47,960 bases of DNA from DYRG01 sp041161065 (GTDB taxonomy: Bacteria > Pseudomonadota > Gammaproteobacteria > Beggiatoales > Beggiatoaceae): NCBI GenBank assembly GCA_041161065.1, contig JBEAVE010000026.1, forward strand, positions 1 to 47,960, written 5' to 3'. The notes under the pieces were generated by a model, which worked only from the letters and a program-made list of their open reading frames with translations, did not search any database and had not been told where the DNA came from. Made by a program: the position numbers and the translations under genes. Positions 33,915-42,515 of this stretch are shown piece after piece. The number at the start of each line of letters is the position of its first letter. Positions within the stretch are counted from its first letter, which is position 1.

Positions 33915-36900
33915 ATGGCAAAAAAAACGATATTAAATACCTTTTTACGACGGGGAGGAGATACCCAACATCCTCATGCGTGGGTGCGCGAGCAAATATC
34001 AAATGAATTTTTATTAGACGCACAAACCATTACCACGCCGCAATCTTCACAAATGCAACTAATTGAACAAATGAGCGCGGAGTTAGTGCAAAGTATTTTT
34101 ACAGAGCTGCGCGCAACCCGTTTTGATTTTAGCGTTCCCAATGAGCATTTTGATATAGATGAACTAGAATTACAAATGGTGCAACTGATTCAAGAATGGG
34201 CTGAAACAGAAACCGATAGTGTGATTGCAAGTGAAATCGTTTTTTTGGATTTGTTTCTACGCCGTTTGGTGGCAGAATTTTCCGCTAATAATCGTTTCTG
34301 GGAATTGTTACTACTTAAACTTGATCGGGCATTGGTAGAACACCAACATTCATTAGGACATATTTTAAACAACGATATAGAAATTCTGATGGCAGCAGTG
34401 CCACGTTTTCCATTTGTCCGCAGCGTAATTAAAGATAGCTGGCAAATGTATCAACGCCTAAACACCGATGTGCCGATTTGGTTACCTATTATTCTTATTC
34501 TTAATGCGCGTCCAGATGCAACAATTTGGCAAGTTTTGTTGCGTAGTTTAAATCAATATCAACTCTGGGAAAATTTACAGCAAATAGATTTGTCCGTTAT
34601 TCATAAAGAAGTCGCGCAGTTTCTTAGAAATCATTGGGAGCGCGCACAGTTAGATTGGTTTGAAGAAGCCTGTGAAACATTAGATAATTGGTTATATGGA
34701 GTCAATGCTTACAATGAGTTACATCTCTTAACGGAAAATAATCGGCAGCGTTTAGCACAATCTTTAAGTGAGAACACCAAAACGGCAATTGATGATTTCA
34801 AACAGTGGTTAGAAGTGTTATTGTATGAAGCGACTTTAGTTGCAAGCATGACCCCTAATTCAGGGCAAACACGAGATATTTGGCGTTATCGTTTAGCGCA
34901 TTTGCCAGATCAACCCATTTTTTGGAAGAAAACAAAAGAACTATCCGCCTTTCTACAACGCTTGGAAATCGATGTAGCAAATCCTCGTTTGAACGCATTA
35001 TTAAACCAGATTCATAATTTTGCACCCATTTTGGAAGAAGTTTCTCTCGCTCGTCAAGAGCATTTTTCTCATGTAAATCCACCTTCACATGATATTTTAA
35101 TCTTTGTTTTAAAACATTTGACATCTTATCGGATTTTCTTTAATCCACATCAAGCAATTGCTGAATTAAAAGCGCGAACAATTAAGTTATTTGACGGATT
35201 GGTTGATAGCACAACGTTGCATAACATTTTTCAAACTGCCTGCTTGGAAATTCAACAGTCCACCACGCCACAGAATCTTAAAGAAAGTTTTAAGGTTTTT
35301 TGTGAACAATTACCTTTAATAACAGCGGCTAAAAATTTAAGTTTATTATATGAAGATATTACGCAAGATGCACTTAAACAAGTGAGAACAGACTGCCCAA
35401 ATTATGTTGAGGAAGTCGGTGAGAACGGTATGCAATTATGTGCGCGGGATAATAGTTTCACGTTGCAACGGGCTGCTTTAATTTTGGGGAGTGCAACGCT
35501 TGAAACAAAAGAAACGTTAAGATGGTGGTGGGATACTTCGGTTGGTATTTATTTGGTGCATCGAGAAAGATCGGCGTTGGCAGCTAATTTAGTGGGTTTG
35601 TTAAAAGGATTACAACAGAAACTTCCCCAACCCGATGCGCAATGTATTTCAACGCTCCTAAAAAACTTATATCAAGAAGCCTTAGGTGTTTCTACGGATT
35701 ATCGAGGAAGAGAAAACCTTTATTTTGAAACCTTGCCATTACATAATACCACTGCGCAATCTATCTTTAATGTTTCTATTGAAACGCCCCCCTTTTTCAA
35801 AGCATTTTCTTTAACCATTGATGAAGAAATGGCATGGACAAATTTAATCCCCAAATTTGAAGAAACATTGAGAACAACGCCATTAGTCGATGTAGAGAAA
35901 ACGTGGCAATTATCCTTAGAAGAACCCTTTTGGCAAAATGTGGCAGATCGTGCGCCGGTGTATTTGCGGCAGATCGCGTTGGGTATCAAACTTACTGAAA
36001 ATGTTGAAGTTTTAGCAGAACGCATTGCAACCCATTTAACACGGATTTTGAAATTACCTGAAACGCATGAAAATAAATGTCAGCGGGATTTAGGTTTATT
36101 AATCAATTACTTAGCAGAATGTTTGCGCACGCAACCCCCCACTTTGGCGGCATTAAACATTACGCGCTATTGGATTCAAACGATTTCGCCATTTGTGCGT
36201 TATAAATCAGCGGTTTGGCGTTTAACGTGGGGGCGTTTAGAAGATGAAGCGTTGGCGTTTTTGTCGCCTCTCGAGCAGCGGGCATTGCATTTATGGTGCG
36301 CGCAACTCCTTGCTGCAACAGAGTTTTTTCCGCTCACGCATGAATTTGGCGCGCAGGTTTTTCACCACGACGAACCGCTGTTTGCCGAAGATTGGACAGC
36401 CGAGCGGCAATGGCGTGATTTGATGGGGGGATTGTTGGCGGCAGCGACCACAGCCGATTGCGCGCCCATTACGGGTGATGCGTTGGCGCAACGCTTGGCT
36501 CTCGCTACGCCGCTCTTGACGCAAACTTCCGCCGCCGATTGGCAACGTCAGCAAACCGCTTTTTTAAGTGCTTTCAAACACTTATTAGACCCTTCATTAT
36601 TACAAAAACTTATTCAACGTCAAGCAACTATCACAACGCTATTGAGCAAAATCCCCTTGTGTCAATCGCTTCAATCCCTTGATTCATTTGGTATTTTGTT
36701 ATCACATATCGATTATGCGGCGGATCGGTGGCGACAATTTTCATTTTTGATGACGGACGACCTCAATGCACAATTGCCTGCTTCTCTAAACCATTGGCAA
36801 ACCTCGCGTTTTTTGAATTTATATGCAATTGTGGAACAAGGTTTCTTGCAAAAATTGGTTTGTCGAGAATATTTATCAGCTGCTGAGGTGCGTGCGCTAC

Positions 36901-39311
36901 TCTTTGAAAATATTGAGAATTTACCGACTTTACCCGATTTGGTTCGTTCGATTTCACGGCAATTTGGTGAAACCCACCCCTTAACCGCGCGTTGTCAATT
37001 GGCGGCACAACAATTGCCGATGGTTACAGCTTCCATTAAGTTATTGAATCCTCAAGAAAAATGGTCAGCGTTCATTACGCAAAAACTTAATTTAGCGGCG
37101 TGTGAAGATTTAACATTTTTAATGCGGCGGATTGGATTGCATTTGAGCGGACTCGTGCCGTGTCGGGATTTTGCGCGGTGGTTTTGGCGCAGCACGGGGC
37201 AATATTTGAGCCTGCCAACGCGGCAGCACGCGGAAAAATGGTTGCCGCAAATTCCTAAGGTTTTATCGCCTCTGTTTTCTGTGGCGGAACTGCAAACAAT
37301 TTCTATTGTTTTCAATGAGTTAAGTGGATTGTTTTCTCAACGTGATTGGCAAAGCGCGCCGACGTTGAGGGATTTTTTACTGGAAAATCAATCTATTGCC
37401 TCAACAGAAAAATCCACCCCCATTATTCAACATCTTGAATTAGAAGGTAATTTGTGGTCAAAAGTCTTTATTCAACGGTCGCCGCCGTTGTTTTATACTT
37501 CGTTGGAAAATGCGTTACCTCATTTATTACAAGGGCTTACGCCTGATTTACGCAATGCAACAGGGGCTTTTTTGCACGCACTTTATCGGCACGGCGATGA
37601 AGAAGCGGCGTGGCAAGCGATGCAATCCGTTTTGCCAGCATTGTTGATAAAAACCTCAACAGATCAAATACTTACAAGTTGGCGGCATTTCATTTTGCGC
37701 ACATCACAGCAATTACCAACCGCGCAATCGGCGTGTTGGATTTTGATTTTGTGGCGAGGATTCGAGGTGATTCGCCAAACCGCGCTCGGCTTAAAAATGC
37801 AGCAACACGCTGATAATATTGCAGAAAATATGTTGCTAGACTTTCCCGCGCTCACCAATCAAGCGCAACCCGATGGTTTAACGGATACCGCAAAATGTCG
37901 GCGAGATTTACGCTTATTTATTGAATTTTCTGGAAAAATGCTCAGTCAGCAACCTTTTTCTTTGGCGGCTCTAAATACGGGGCGTTTTTTGGTGCAATAT
38001 GTCGCGCCGTTTGTGCATTATTCGACAGAAAGTTGGCGATTAATTAAATTACGTTTGCAAGAAAAAACATTGGCTTACCTCGATAAAAGTGAACATTTTG
38101 CGCTTTATCGATGGATTGGGCAATTAAACGGGGTTTTTGAGCAGTTATCTTTTTTGCGGGGCGATAGTGGTTTAAAATTATTTTATAAAAATCAAGAATC
38201 TAAAGATTGGCATAATTTATTAGGTGGTGTTTTAGCCAGTGCGATGACTTCTAATACTGCGCCCTTGTCGGGGTCGGCATTGTTACAACGATTAATGTTA
38301 AGTAGCCCTGCTTTGAATGAAACAGAATCTTTGCAAAATCAATGGCAAAGCGTTTTTGAAGTGCTTAATGGAGAAATCGCTGAAAAAGTTTTAGAAACCC
38401 ATGCGCGCTTGCAAACGTATTTGAGTAAATTGCCTATTTTGCAACAAGAACAGGGTTTGCGCGGTTTTGACGTATTTTGCGCGGTTTTTGCAAATTATCC
38501 TTACACGCGCGAATTGTGGCATTACGAAATTTGGTCGCGGGTGCAGGAGGGTTGGCTGACCGCCGCGCAGCCCGCTGATCGGGTGGTCGCGCAATTAACG
38601 GGTTGGCGATCGCCGTCATTAGAAAAATTTAGTCGTTTAAATGAGCATTTACAACAAATCACAACTATTCCTACAACGTGGAAAACTGAGCGTCGTCAAT
38701 GGTTTAATTTCAACGAACAGACCATTCAATTAACACAACCACAACAACAAATAGTCGGGTTTATTTTAAAACTACTGATTTTACGATCAACCTTTGAAAC
38801 TCACATAGAAACCTTCAAACTTGATGTTTCTGAAATCGTTAATTGGGGATTAGAACCAGAAATGCTTTTTCAAGCATTATATTACCAATCACAAACCCAA
38901 TCTTGTTTAGAGAAACGTGGACAACTTTTATTAGAACAATGGATTTCTAGTCAAGCGGGTCTAAAATTATTACAAAACCCTCAAAGTTTAGGAAAAGAAG
39001 CCGCCGTTTCTTTCAAAATACCGCAATGTGAACGTGATTTGGGACATTTGTTGCGACAAATCGGTTTGCAATTAACAGGCTTGCAACAAACAACCTTAGA
39101 AAATTGGTTCTTTGATCATATTGGTGGCTTTTTACAACGCAACACCCGTCAAACCATTGAAAAACAATTGCCTGTTTTACTTTTTTCTCTAAAAAAATAT
39201 TTCACCGACAACGAATGGCAACACATAGAATCGCAGTTGAAATCCTGTTACAACATCTTTAATCATTTAGAATGGACAGAAACCACTTTTTCTAATTGGA
39301 TATTACCATGA
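33915..39311 (+). CDS. Giant multi-domain protein with repeated phycobiliprotein-like (globin) segments
   Basis: It has 1798 residues from the ATG at 33915; the frame from 33837 is an overrun into the heme oxygenase gene. There is no signal peptide or membrane helix; it is nearly all helix. Five segments resemble the chromophore helix of phycobiliproteins (C-x-R-D, where Cys holds the bilin and Arg/Asp bind it): C509-A-R-D, C722-Q-R-D, C1328-R-R-D, C1705-E-R-D and a shortened C1063-E-D. Around C509 the match to allophycocyanin extends before and after the motif. C722 and C1328 are followed by the same LAALN at identical spacing; C1063 and C1705 share R-x-IGLxLxGL. So residues about 700-1150 and 1305-1790 are a duplicated unit. 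About 500 N-terminal residues are of unknown type. Likely a multi-bilin scaffold or antenna-like protein; no known family can be named. Confidence 0.75.
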   Translation: MAKKTILNTFLRRGGDTQHPHAWVREQISNEFLLDAQTITTPQSSQMQLIEQMSAELVQSIFTELRATRFDFSVPNEHFDIDELELQMVQLIQEWAETETDSVIASEIVFLDLFLRRLVAEFSANNRFWELLLLKLDRALVEHQHSLGHILNNDIEILMAAVPRFPFVRSVIKDSWQMYQRLNTDVPIWLPIILILNARPDATIWQVLLRSLNQYQLWENLQQIDLSVIHKEVAQFLRNHWERAQLDWFEEACETLDNWLYGVNAYNELHLLTENNRQRLAQSLSENTKTAIDDFKQWLEVLLYEATLVASMTPNSGQTRDIWRYRLAHLPDQPIFWKKTKELSAFLQRLEIDVANPRLNALLNQIHNFAPILEEVSLARQEHFSHVNPPSHDILIFVLKHLTSYRIFFNPHQAIAELKARTIKLFDGLVDSTTLHNIFQTACLEIQQSTTPQNLKESFKVFCEQLPLITAAKNLSLLYEDITQDALKQVRTDCPNYVEEVGENGMQLCARDNSFTLQRAALILGSATLETKETLRWWWDTSVGIYLVHRERSALAANLVGLLKGLQQKLPQPDAQCISTLLKNLYQEALGVSTDYRGRENLYFETLPLHNTTAQSIFNVSIETPPFFKAFSLTIDEEMAWTNLIPKFEETLRTTPLVDVEKTWQLSLEEPFWQNVADRAPVYLRQIALGIKLTENVEVLAERIATHLTRILKLPETHENKCQRDLGLLINYLAECLRTQPPTLAALNITRYWIQTISPFVRYKSAVWRLTWGRLEDEALAFLSPLEQRALHLWCAQLLAATEFFPLTHEFGAQVFHHDEPLFAEDWTAERQWRDLMGGLLAAATTADCAPITGDALAQRLALATPLLTQTSAADWQRQQTAFLSAFKHLLDPSLLQKLIQRQATITTLLSKIPLCQSLQSLDSFGILLSHIDYAADRWRQFSFLMTDDLNAQLPASLNHWQTSRFLNLYAIVEQGFLQKLVCREYLSAAEVRALLFENIENLPTLPDLVRSISRQFGETHPLTARCQLAAQQLPMVTASIKLLNPQEKWSAFITQKLNLAACEDLTFLMRRIGLHLSGLVPCRDFARWFWRSTGQYLSLPTRQHAEKWLPQIPKVLSPLFSVAELQTISIVFNELSGLFSQRDWQSAPTLRDFLLENQSIASTEKSTPIIQHLELEGNLWSKVFIQRSPPLFYTSLENALPHLLQGLTPDLRNATGAFLHALYRHGDEEAAWQAMQSVLPALLIKTSTDQILTSWRHFILRTSQQLPTAQSACWILILWRGFEVIRQTALGLKMQQHADNIAENMLLDFPALTNQAQPDGLTDTAKCRRDLRLFIEFSGKMLSQQPFSLAALNTGRFLVQYVAPFVHYSTESWRLIKLRLQEKTLAYLDKSEHFALYRWIGQLNGVFEQLSFLRGDSGLKLFYKNQESKDWHNLLGGVLASAMTSNTAPLSGSALLQRLMLSSPALNETESLQNQWQSVFEVLNGEIAEKVLETHARLQTYLSKLPILQQEQGLRGFDVFCAVFANYPYTRELWHYEIWSRVQEGWLTAAQPADRVVAQLTGWRSPSLEKFSRLNEHLQQITTIPTTWKTERRQWFNFNEQTIQLTQPQQQIVGFILKLLILRSTFETHIETFKLDVSEIVNWGLEPEMLFQALYYQSQTQSCLEKRGQLLLEQWISSQAGLKLLQNPQSLGKEAAVSFKIPQCERDLGHLLRQIGLQLTGLQQTTLENWFFDHIGGFLQRNTRQTIEKQLPVLLFSLKKYFTDNEWQHIESQLKSCYNIFNHLEWTETTFSNWILP
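36078..37337 (+). repeat. Internal duplicated unit, copy A, within the giant protein
   Basis: Approximate span from C722 to residue 1141. It contains the C722 and C1063 sites in the same order as copy B, with the shared markers LAALN, DLMGGLLAA (copy B NLLGGVLAS), TGDALAQRL and IGLHLSGL. Borders are estimates by eye. The duplication is old: protein similarity is clear but DNA similarity is weak. Confidence 0.6.
37896..39263 (+). repeat. Internal duplicated unit, copy B, within the giant protein
   Basis: Approximate span from C1328 to residue 1783, the counterpart of copy A. The two Cys sites are 377 residues apart here against 341 in copy A, so one has gained or lost a segment of about 36 residues. 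Confidence 0.6.
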
Positions 39312-39772
39312 AAAACGTTAATTTTCGCGGGGCAGAAGCTGTAGAAATTCAAACCAATATGCCTATTCTAAATGCGTTATTGGCAAAACAAGTTGATGTT
39401 ATGATGTTATGTGGTGGGCGAGGAATGTGCGCGACTTGCCATGTGTATGTAACGCGCAATCCGCATTGTTTGACGCCGATTACAGAAAGAGAGAAAAAAA
39501 CCTTAGCATTATTAAGTGGCGCACAGAGCAACAGCCGTTTGGCGTGTCAAGCACACGTGATTGCTGAAGGGGTAGAAATTGCTTTGCCTGAAGGTTTGTA
39601 TTTAGAATCCACATCGAGCTTAGAATCGTTGATAGGAAAACGTACCCAAGTACCTATTTTACACCCCATTGATGGACGGATTTTAATTGAAACAGGAAAG
39701 ATCATTACACGCTCGTCAATTATGCAATTAAAAGATGTGGACTTTGATGTTAAAAAAGTCCAAGCAACGTAG
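39308..39772 (+). CDS. [2Fe-2S] ferredoxin with C-terminal extension
   Basis: This electron carrier has 154 residues from the ATG at 39308, which overlaps the giant gene's stop (ATGA). The cluster motif is C-x5-C-x2-C in CGGRGMCATC with the fourth Cys in RLACQAH, an adrenodoxin/plant-like fold core of about 95 residues. A C-terminal extension of about 55 residues (ILHPIDGRILIETGKIITRS) is unusual and may dock it to a partner. In this context it is the natural reductant for heme oxygenase and the bilin reductase homologue. The next gene follows 31 bases later, the largest gap in the operon. Confidence 0.88.
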   Translation: MKNVNFRGAEAVEIQTNMPILNALLAKQVDVMMLCGGRGMCATCHVYVTRNPHCLTPITEREKKTLALLSGAQSNSRLACQAHVIAEGVEIALPEGLYLESTSSLESLIGKRTQVPILHPIDGRILIETGKIITRSSIMQLKDVDFDVKKVQAT

Positions 39773-39803
39773 TTTCAAATGTCATTGAAAATGGAGAAAA
39801 ATT

Positions 39804-40475
39804 ATGCCGATTAGCCCAATTGATGGTGGTTTCAAAGGCTATCACAATTATTATCATCAAGATGAGTTTTTTCGCCTCGATAATGAACAAGGTGCGATTT
39901 ATTTGCGTGATGGTCAGCGAGCGGCGAAAGTGAATGAATCTTTTATTACAGGTTTGCATATTGGAATTGAAGAAGAAGTTGGGAGCAACGCCGCTAATTT
40001 AATGATGTATCGTTGTGGGGTAGAATGGGGACAAAAAGATATGCAACGTTTCAATACCCGAATGCGTCAAGAATTTGGGGGAGGAAAGTTGGATATTTGG
40101 CAAATGAATAAGAAGTTTGTTTTTGAATGCTGGTGGTGGCCTCTAACAGTGGAAGGATTTGGAGGTTGGACATTAGATTTGGGTTTCAAAAAACGCGGTT
40201 TGACGGTGGTAGAAATTCGTAATTCTGCGGTCGCGCACGCAATGAAGATTGTGGGCAAACCGGTTTGTCATTTGTATGCGGGTTTATTTGCGGGTGTTTT
40301 CTCGGTTTATGAAAGAGAGGAACGCGATTGCATTGAAGTGCAATGTTATTCAATGGGAAATGATGTTTGTAAGTTTATTGTAGGCGATAAGAAACAAGTG
40401 AATGCTGCCGAGTTCTGGAGACAAGAAGGCGCAACCGCTTTAGAAATCCTTAACAACTTGGATATTGATTCATGA
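39804..40475 (+). CDS. V4R-domain protein 1
   Basis: It has 223 residues and is soluble. The C-terminal half is a V4R (vinyl-4-reductase) domain: GLFAGVFSVYEREERDCIEVQCYSMG then CKFIVGD, with the two family Cys residues. V4R domains occur in BchJ of bacteriochlorophyll synthesis and in ligand sensors such as DmpR/XylR, where they bind small hydrophobic or tetrapyrrole-like ligands. Here a bilin carrier or lyase-like role is attractive but is inference. The N-terminal part has a W-rich strand (FECWWWPLT). The stop overlaps the next start by four bases. Confidence 0.85.
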   Translation: MPISPIDGGFKGYHNYYHQDEFFRLDNEQGAIYLRDGQRAAKVNESFITGLHIGIEEEVGSNAANLMMYRCGVEWGQKDMQRFNTRMRQEFGGGKLDIWQMNKKFVFECWWWPLTVEGFGGWTLDLGFKKRGLTVVEIRNSAVAHAMKIVGKPVCHLYAGLFAGVFSVYEREERDCIEVQCYSMGNDVCKFIVGDKKQVNAAEFWRQEGATALEILNNLDIDS

Positions 40476-41287
40476 ACGCGCTATCTTTACTACATAAAAC
40501 AGTAGAGAAACTAGATTTCAATTCTCCTGACAAAAAACTTAACAACTCGTTGAAAATAGCGTTACAACTTGTCGACCAACAGATCAAACAACCACATACC
40601 GTTAATTTATTACATCAAACGTTTTCTAAATTAAATGAAAATCAAGCAAATCTTAATCAACCCCCTCATTTTTTAGAAACCGCCTTGCATTATTTAAATC
40701 GGGGAGTTTTGGGTATTCAACCATCAGAGGAAATATTATTAGATGACCTCGTAGATGAACCATTACCCGATTTGCCGGATTTAGGTGAAGATGTATTAGC
40801 AGTTGAAACAATGTCGGGGTTATTTGTTTCTGCAAAAAGTGAATATAAAGAACCTCGTAGTTTTGTTTTAGAAAAACCCGCCATTGAAATAGAAACAGAA
40901 CCCGCTGTTATTACAAGTTCTCCCGCTAAACCTATTACAAATAATGCTCCTCAAACAACGGCTGTTTCACCTAGAAAAGAACTCGTTACAACTGCTCCCG
41001 TTGTGAATATTGATAAAGCAAGGAATTTTTTTGCAAATTTACCTTATGAAAAAGCGTTGCCGCGACTTAAAGTTGTTGAGGAAGAAACGGGTGAGGAAAC
41101 CCATTTTCGCGTGTTACCTAAACAACAGGTTTGGCAAATTGAAAACAACCAAACAAATAATCCGCTTGTGGCTGCAACCTTGCAAGCTATTCAAGCATCG
41201 GGAGGAAAAATCGCTGACAATCTAAACAATATCGATTACAATACAACTAAAAGTCGCACCTTTTTTAGCACATTACCTTGGCAATAA
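40472..41287 (+). CDS. Linker-like, largely disordered protein with repeated FFxxLP motif
   Basis: No family is recognised. It has 271 residues. An N-terminal helical part (about 1-80) is followed by an acidic Asp/Leu/Pro stretch (about 88-105) and a Pro/Thr-rich, low-complexity middle (about 135-178). Two short related motifs lie at R184-N-FFANLPY and at the very C-terminus R262-T-FFSTLPW, about 75 residues apart; a similar YFETLPL occurs at residues 603-609 of the giant protein. Such motif-on-tether design suits a scaffold that bridges folded partners, as linker proteins do in phycobilisomes, though no homology to those is seen. Coupled by overlap to V4R protein 1. Confidence 0.7.
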   Translation: MNALSLLHKTVEKLDFNSPDKKLNNSLKIALQLVDQQIKQPHTVNLLHQTFSKLNENQANLNQPPHFLETALHYLNRGVLGIQPSEEILLDDLVDEPLPDLPDLGEDVLAVETMSGLFVSAKSEYKEPRSFVLEKPAIEIETEPAVITSSPAKPITNNAPQTTAVSPRKELVTTAPVVNIDKARNFFANLPYEKALPRLKVVEEETGEETHFRVLPKQQVWQIENNQTNNPLVAATLQAIQASGGKIADNLNNIDYNTTKSRTFFSTLPWQ

Positions 41288-41289
41288 AA

Positions 41290-41856
41290 ATGTCTGAATC
41301 AAGTTTAAGAAAACACCCCCAATTACAAGCGTTGTTTCGTGCAACAGAAAGTCGGCAAATGACAGAGCAAGAATTAGAGGAATATTGCCGACTTGTTCCC
41401 GAATATACACAAAGAGCTATTGCTGCTCGAGAAATCACAGCAGTTGAGCAATCCGTTGTACAAAAAGTCGTTGATGAAATTTTTGCAATTTATCCCTATG
41501 AACAATTTCATCAAATTGCGCTTGGAAAATGCACCCGCGATGTGCGTTATGTCAGTGCTTATGCGACGTTATCAATGCTTATGAATGATCCACAGTGGTT
41601 TTCTGACAAATTGCTGATTTGGTTTAAAACAATTTTACATTCCTTTGAATTTCCCGATAAAAAACAGAAAGGACGAGTGTTGTTTTCTGGAGGAAATCAA
41701 GATAACAAAATTGAAGAATTACCTCCACATCGCCGTTCAATTTATGAAACCTATTTTAAATTAAAACAACAATACCAACGGGTTTTAACGCCTTCCTCAT
41801 TTCATTTGATTGAAAGCTATTTGCAACAAGCCATTGATGTTCTATCAGGAGAATAA
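41290..41856 (+). CDS. Phycobiliprotein-like globin with intact bilin-binding C-x-R-D motif
   Basis: It has 188 residues from the ATG at 41290; the TTG at 41278 is rejected. Helix order fits phycobiliproteins: MTEQELEEYCRL (helix A region), VVQKVVDEIFAIYP (helix B), then the chromophore helix with C81-T-R83-D84 and a downstream Y-x2-AYATLSML, against allophycocyanin C-L-R-D...Y-x-L-R-x-x-TY. The C-terminus SYLQQAIDVLSG matches phycocyanin SYLDYAINALS. A polar insertion of about 30 residues (about 123-150) lies before the last helices. Cys, Arg and Asp equivalents of phycobiliprotein 84/86/87 are all present, so covalent bilin binding is plausible. Closest known group is probably the bilin-biosynthesis-associated globins of heterotrophs; flavohaemoglobin-type heme binding is unlikely. 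Confidence 0.8.
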   Translation: MSESSLRKHPQLQALFRATESRQMTEQELEEYCRLVPEYTQRAIAAREITAVEQSVVQKVVDEIFAIYPYEQFHQIALGKCTRDVRYVSAYATLSMLMNDPQWFSDKLLIWFKTILHSFEFPDKKQKGRVLFSGGNQDNKIEELPPHRRSIYETYFKLKQQYQRVLTPSSFHLIESYLQQAIDVLSGE

Positions 41857-41858
41857 TT

Positions 41859-42515
41859 ATGACTAACCCAATATTAGAGGAAAAAATATTTGAACGATTA
41901 TTTGGTGAATCGGGTTATTTTTATGATTTGAAAGCAGGTACGGTTGTTAGCCATAATGGGGTAAGAATTATTTATTTGTCATCGGATATTATTCGGGGTA
42001 TTTATGAAGCCTTATATTTGGAGGCAGGAGATGCGTGGAAACTTATTTTAAGTAATTGCGGTTATCGATGGGGAAAACAGTTGTATGATGGTTTCAATAA
42101 AGAATTACAAATGACACATCAAAAAACATTAGAAAACTTTACCATTAATGCGTTTGTAGAATTTATTGAACACTATTTTAATTTGCATGGTTGGGGAAAG
42201 ATTAAAGTTAATTTAGATGATGCAACAAATTGTGGTATTATTCGGGTAACAATGACGCATAGTTTGTTTGTAGATACTCTAAATCATTTGCGTGATCGAG
42301 TGGATTTCATGATTGCGGGTATGTTGAGAGGATTATTTGAGAAAATATCTGAACAAAATTTAGATTGCTTAGAAATAAAATGTAGTGCAAAAGGTGCAGC
42401 ACCCAGTTGTGAATTTGTAATTACTGGACAACGCCGTATCCGTTTATTAGAATCTTTAATAGAAAACGATGATCCTCCTTTAGAAAAACTATTGGCGCAA
42501 TTGCGTGAATTTTGA
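41859..42515 (+). CDS. V4R-domain protein 2
   Basis: It has 218 residues and is soluble. The C-terminal V4R signature is GMLRGLFEKISEQNLDCLEI then KCSAKG and CEFVITGQRR. The N-terminal half (FERLFGESGYFYDLKAGTV) differs from V4R protein 1, so the two are paralogues with separate roles rather than recent copies. It begins two bases after the globin stop; this placement next to the globin favours a role in loading or protecting its ligand. The kinase start overlaps its end by 11 bases. Confidence 0.83.
   Translation: MTNPILEEKIFERLFGESGYFYDLKAGTVVSHNGVRIIYLSSDIIRGIYEALYLEAGDAWKLILSNCGYRWGKQLYDGFNKELQMTHQKTLENFTINAFVEFIEHYFNLHGWGKIKVNLDDATNCGIIRVTMTHSLFVDTLNHLRDRVDFMIAGMLRGLFEKISEQNLDCLEIKCSAKGAAPSCEFVITGQRRIRLLESLIENDDPPLEKLLAQLREF

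Noticed and set aside
35715..35735. ENLYF sequence in the giant protein as a protease site
   Set aside because: Coincidental match to a viral protease site and not biologically meaningful here. Only the neighbouring FETLP motif is noted.
41290..41856. Globin taken as a heme-binding haemoglobin
   Set aside because: The C-x-R-D helix and phycocyanin-like C-terminus fit bilin globins better; no proximal-His F-helix pattern was recognised.
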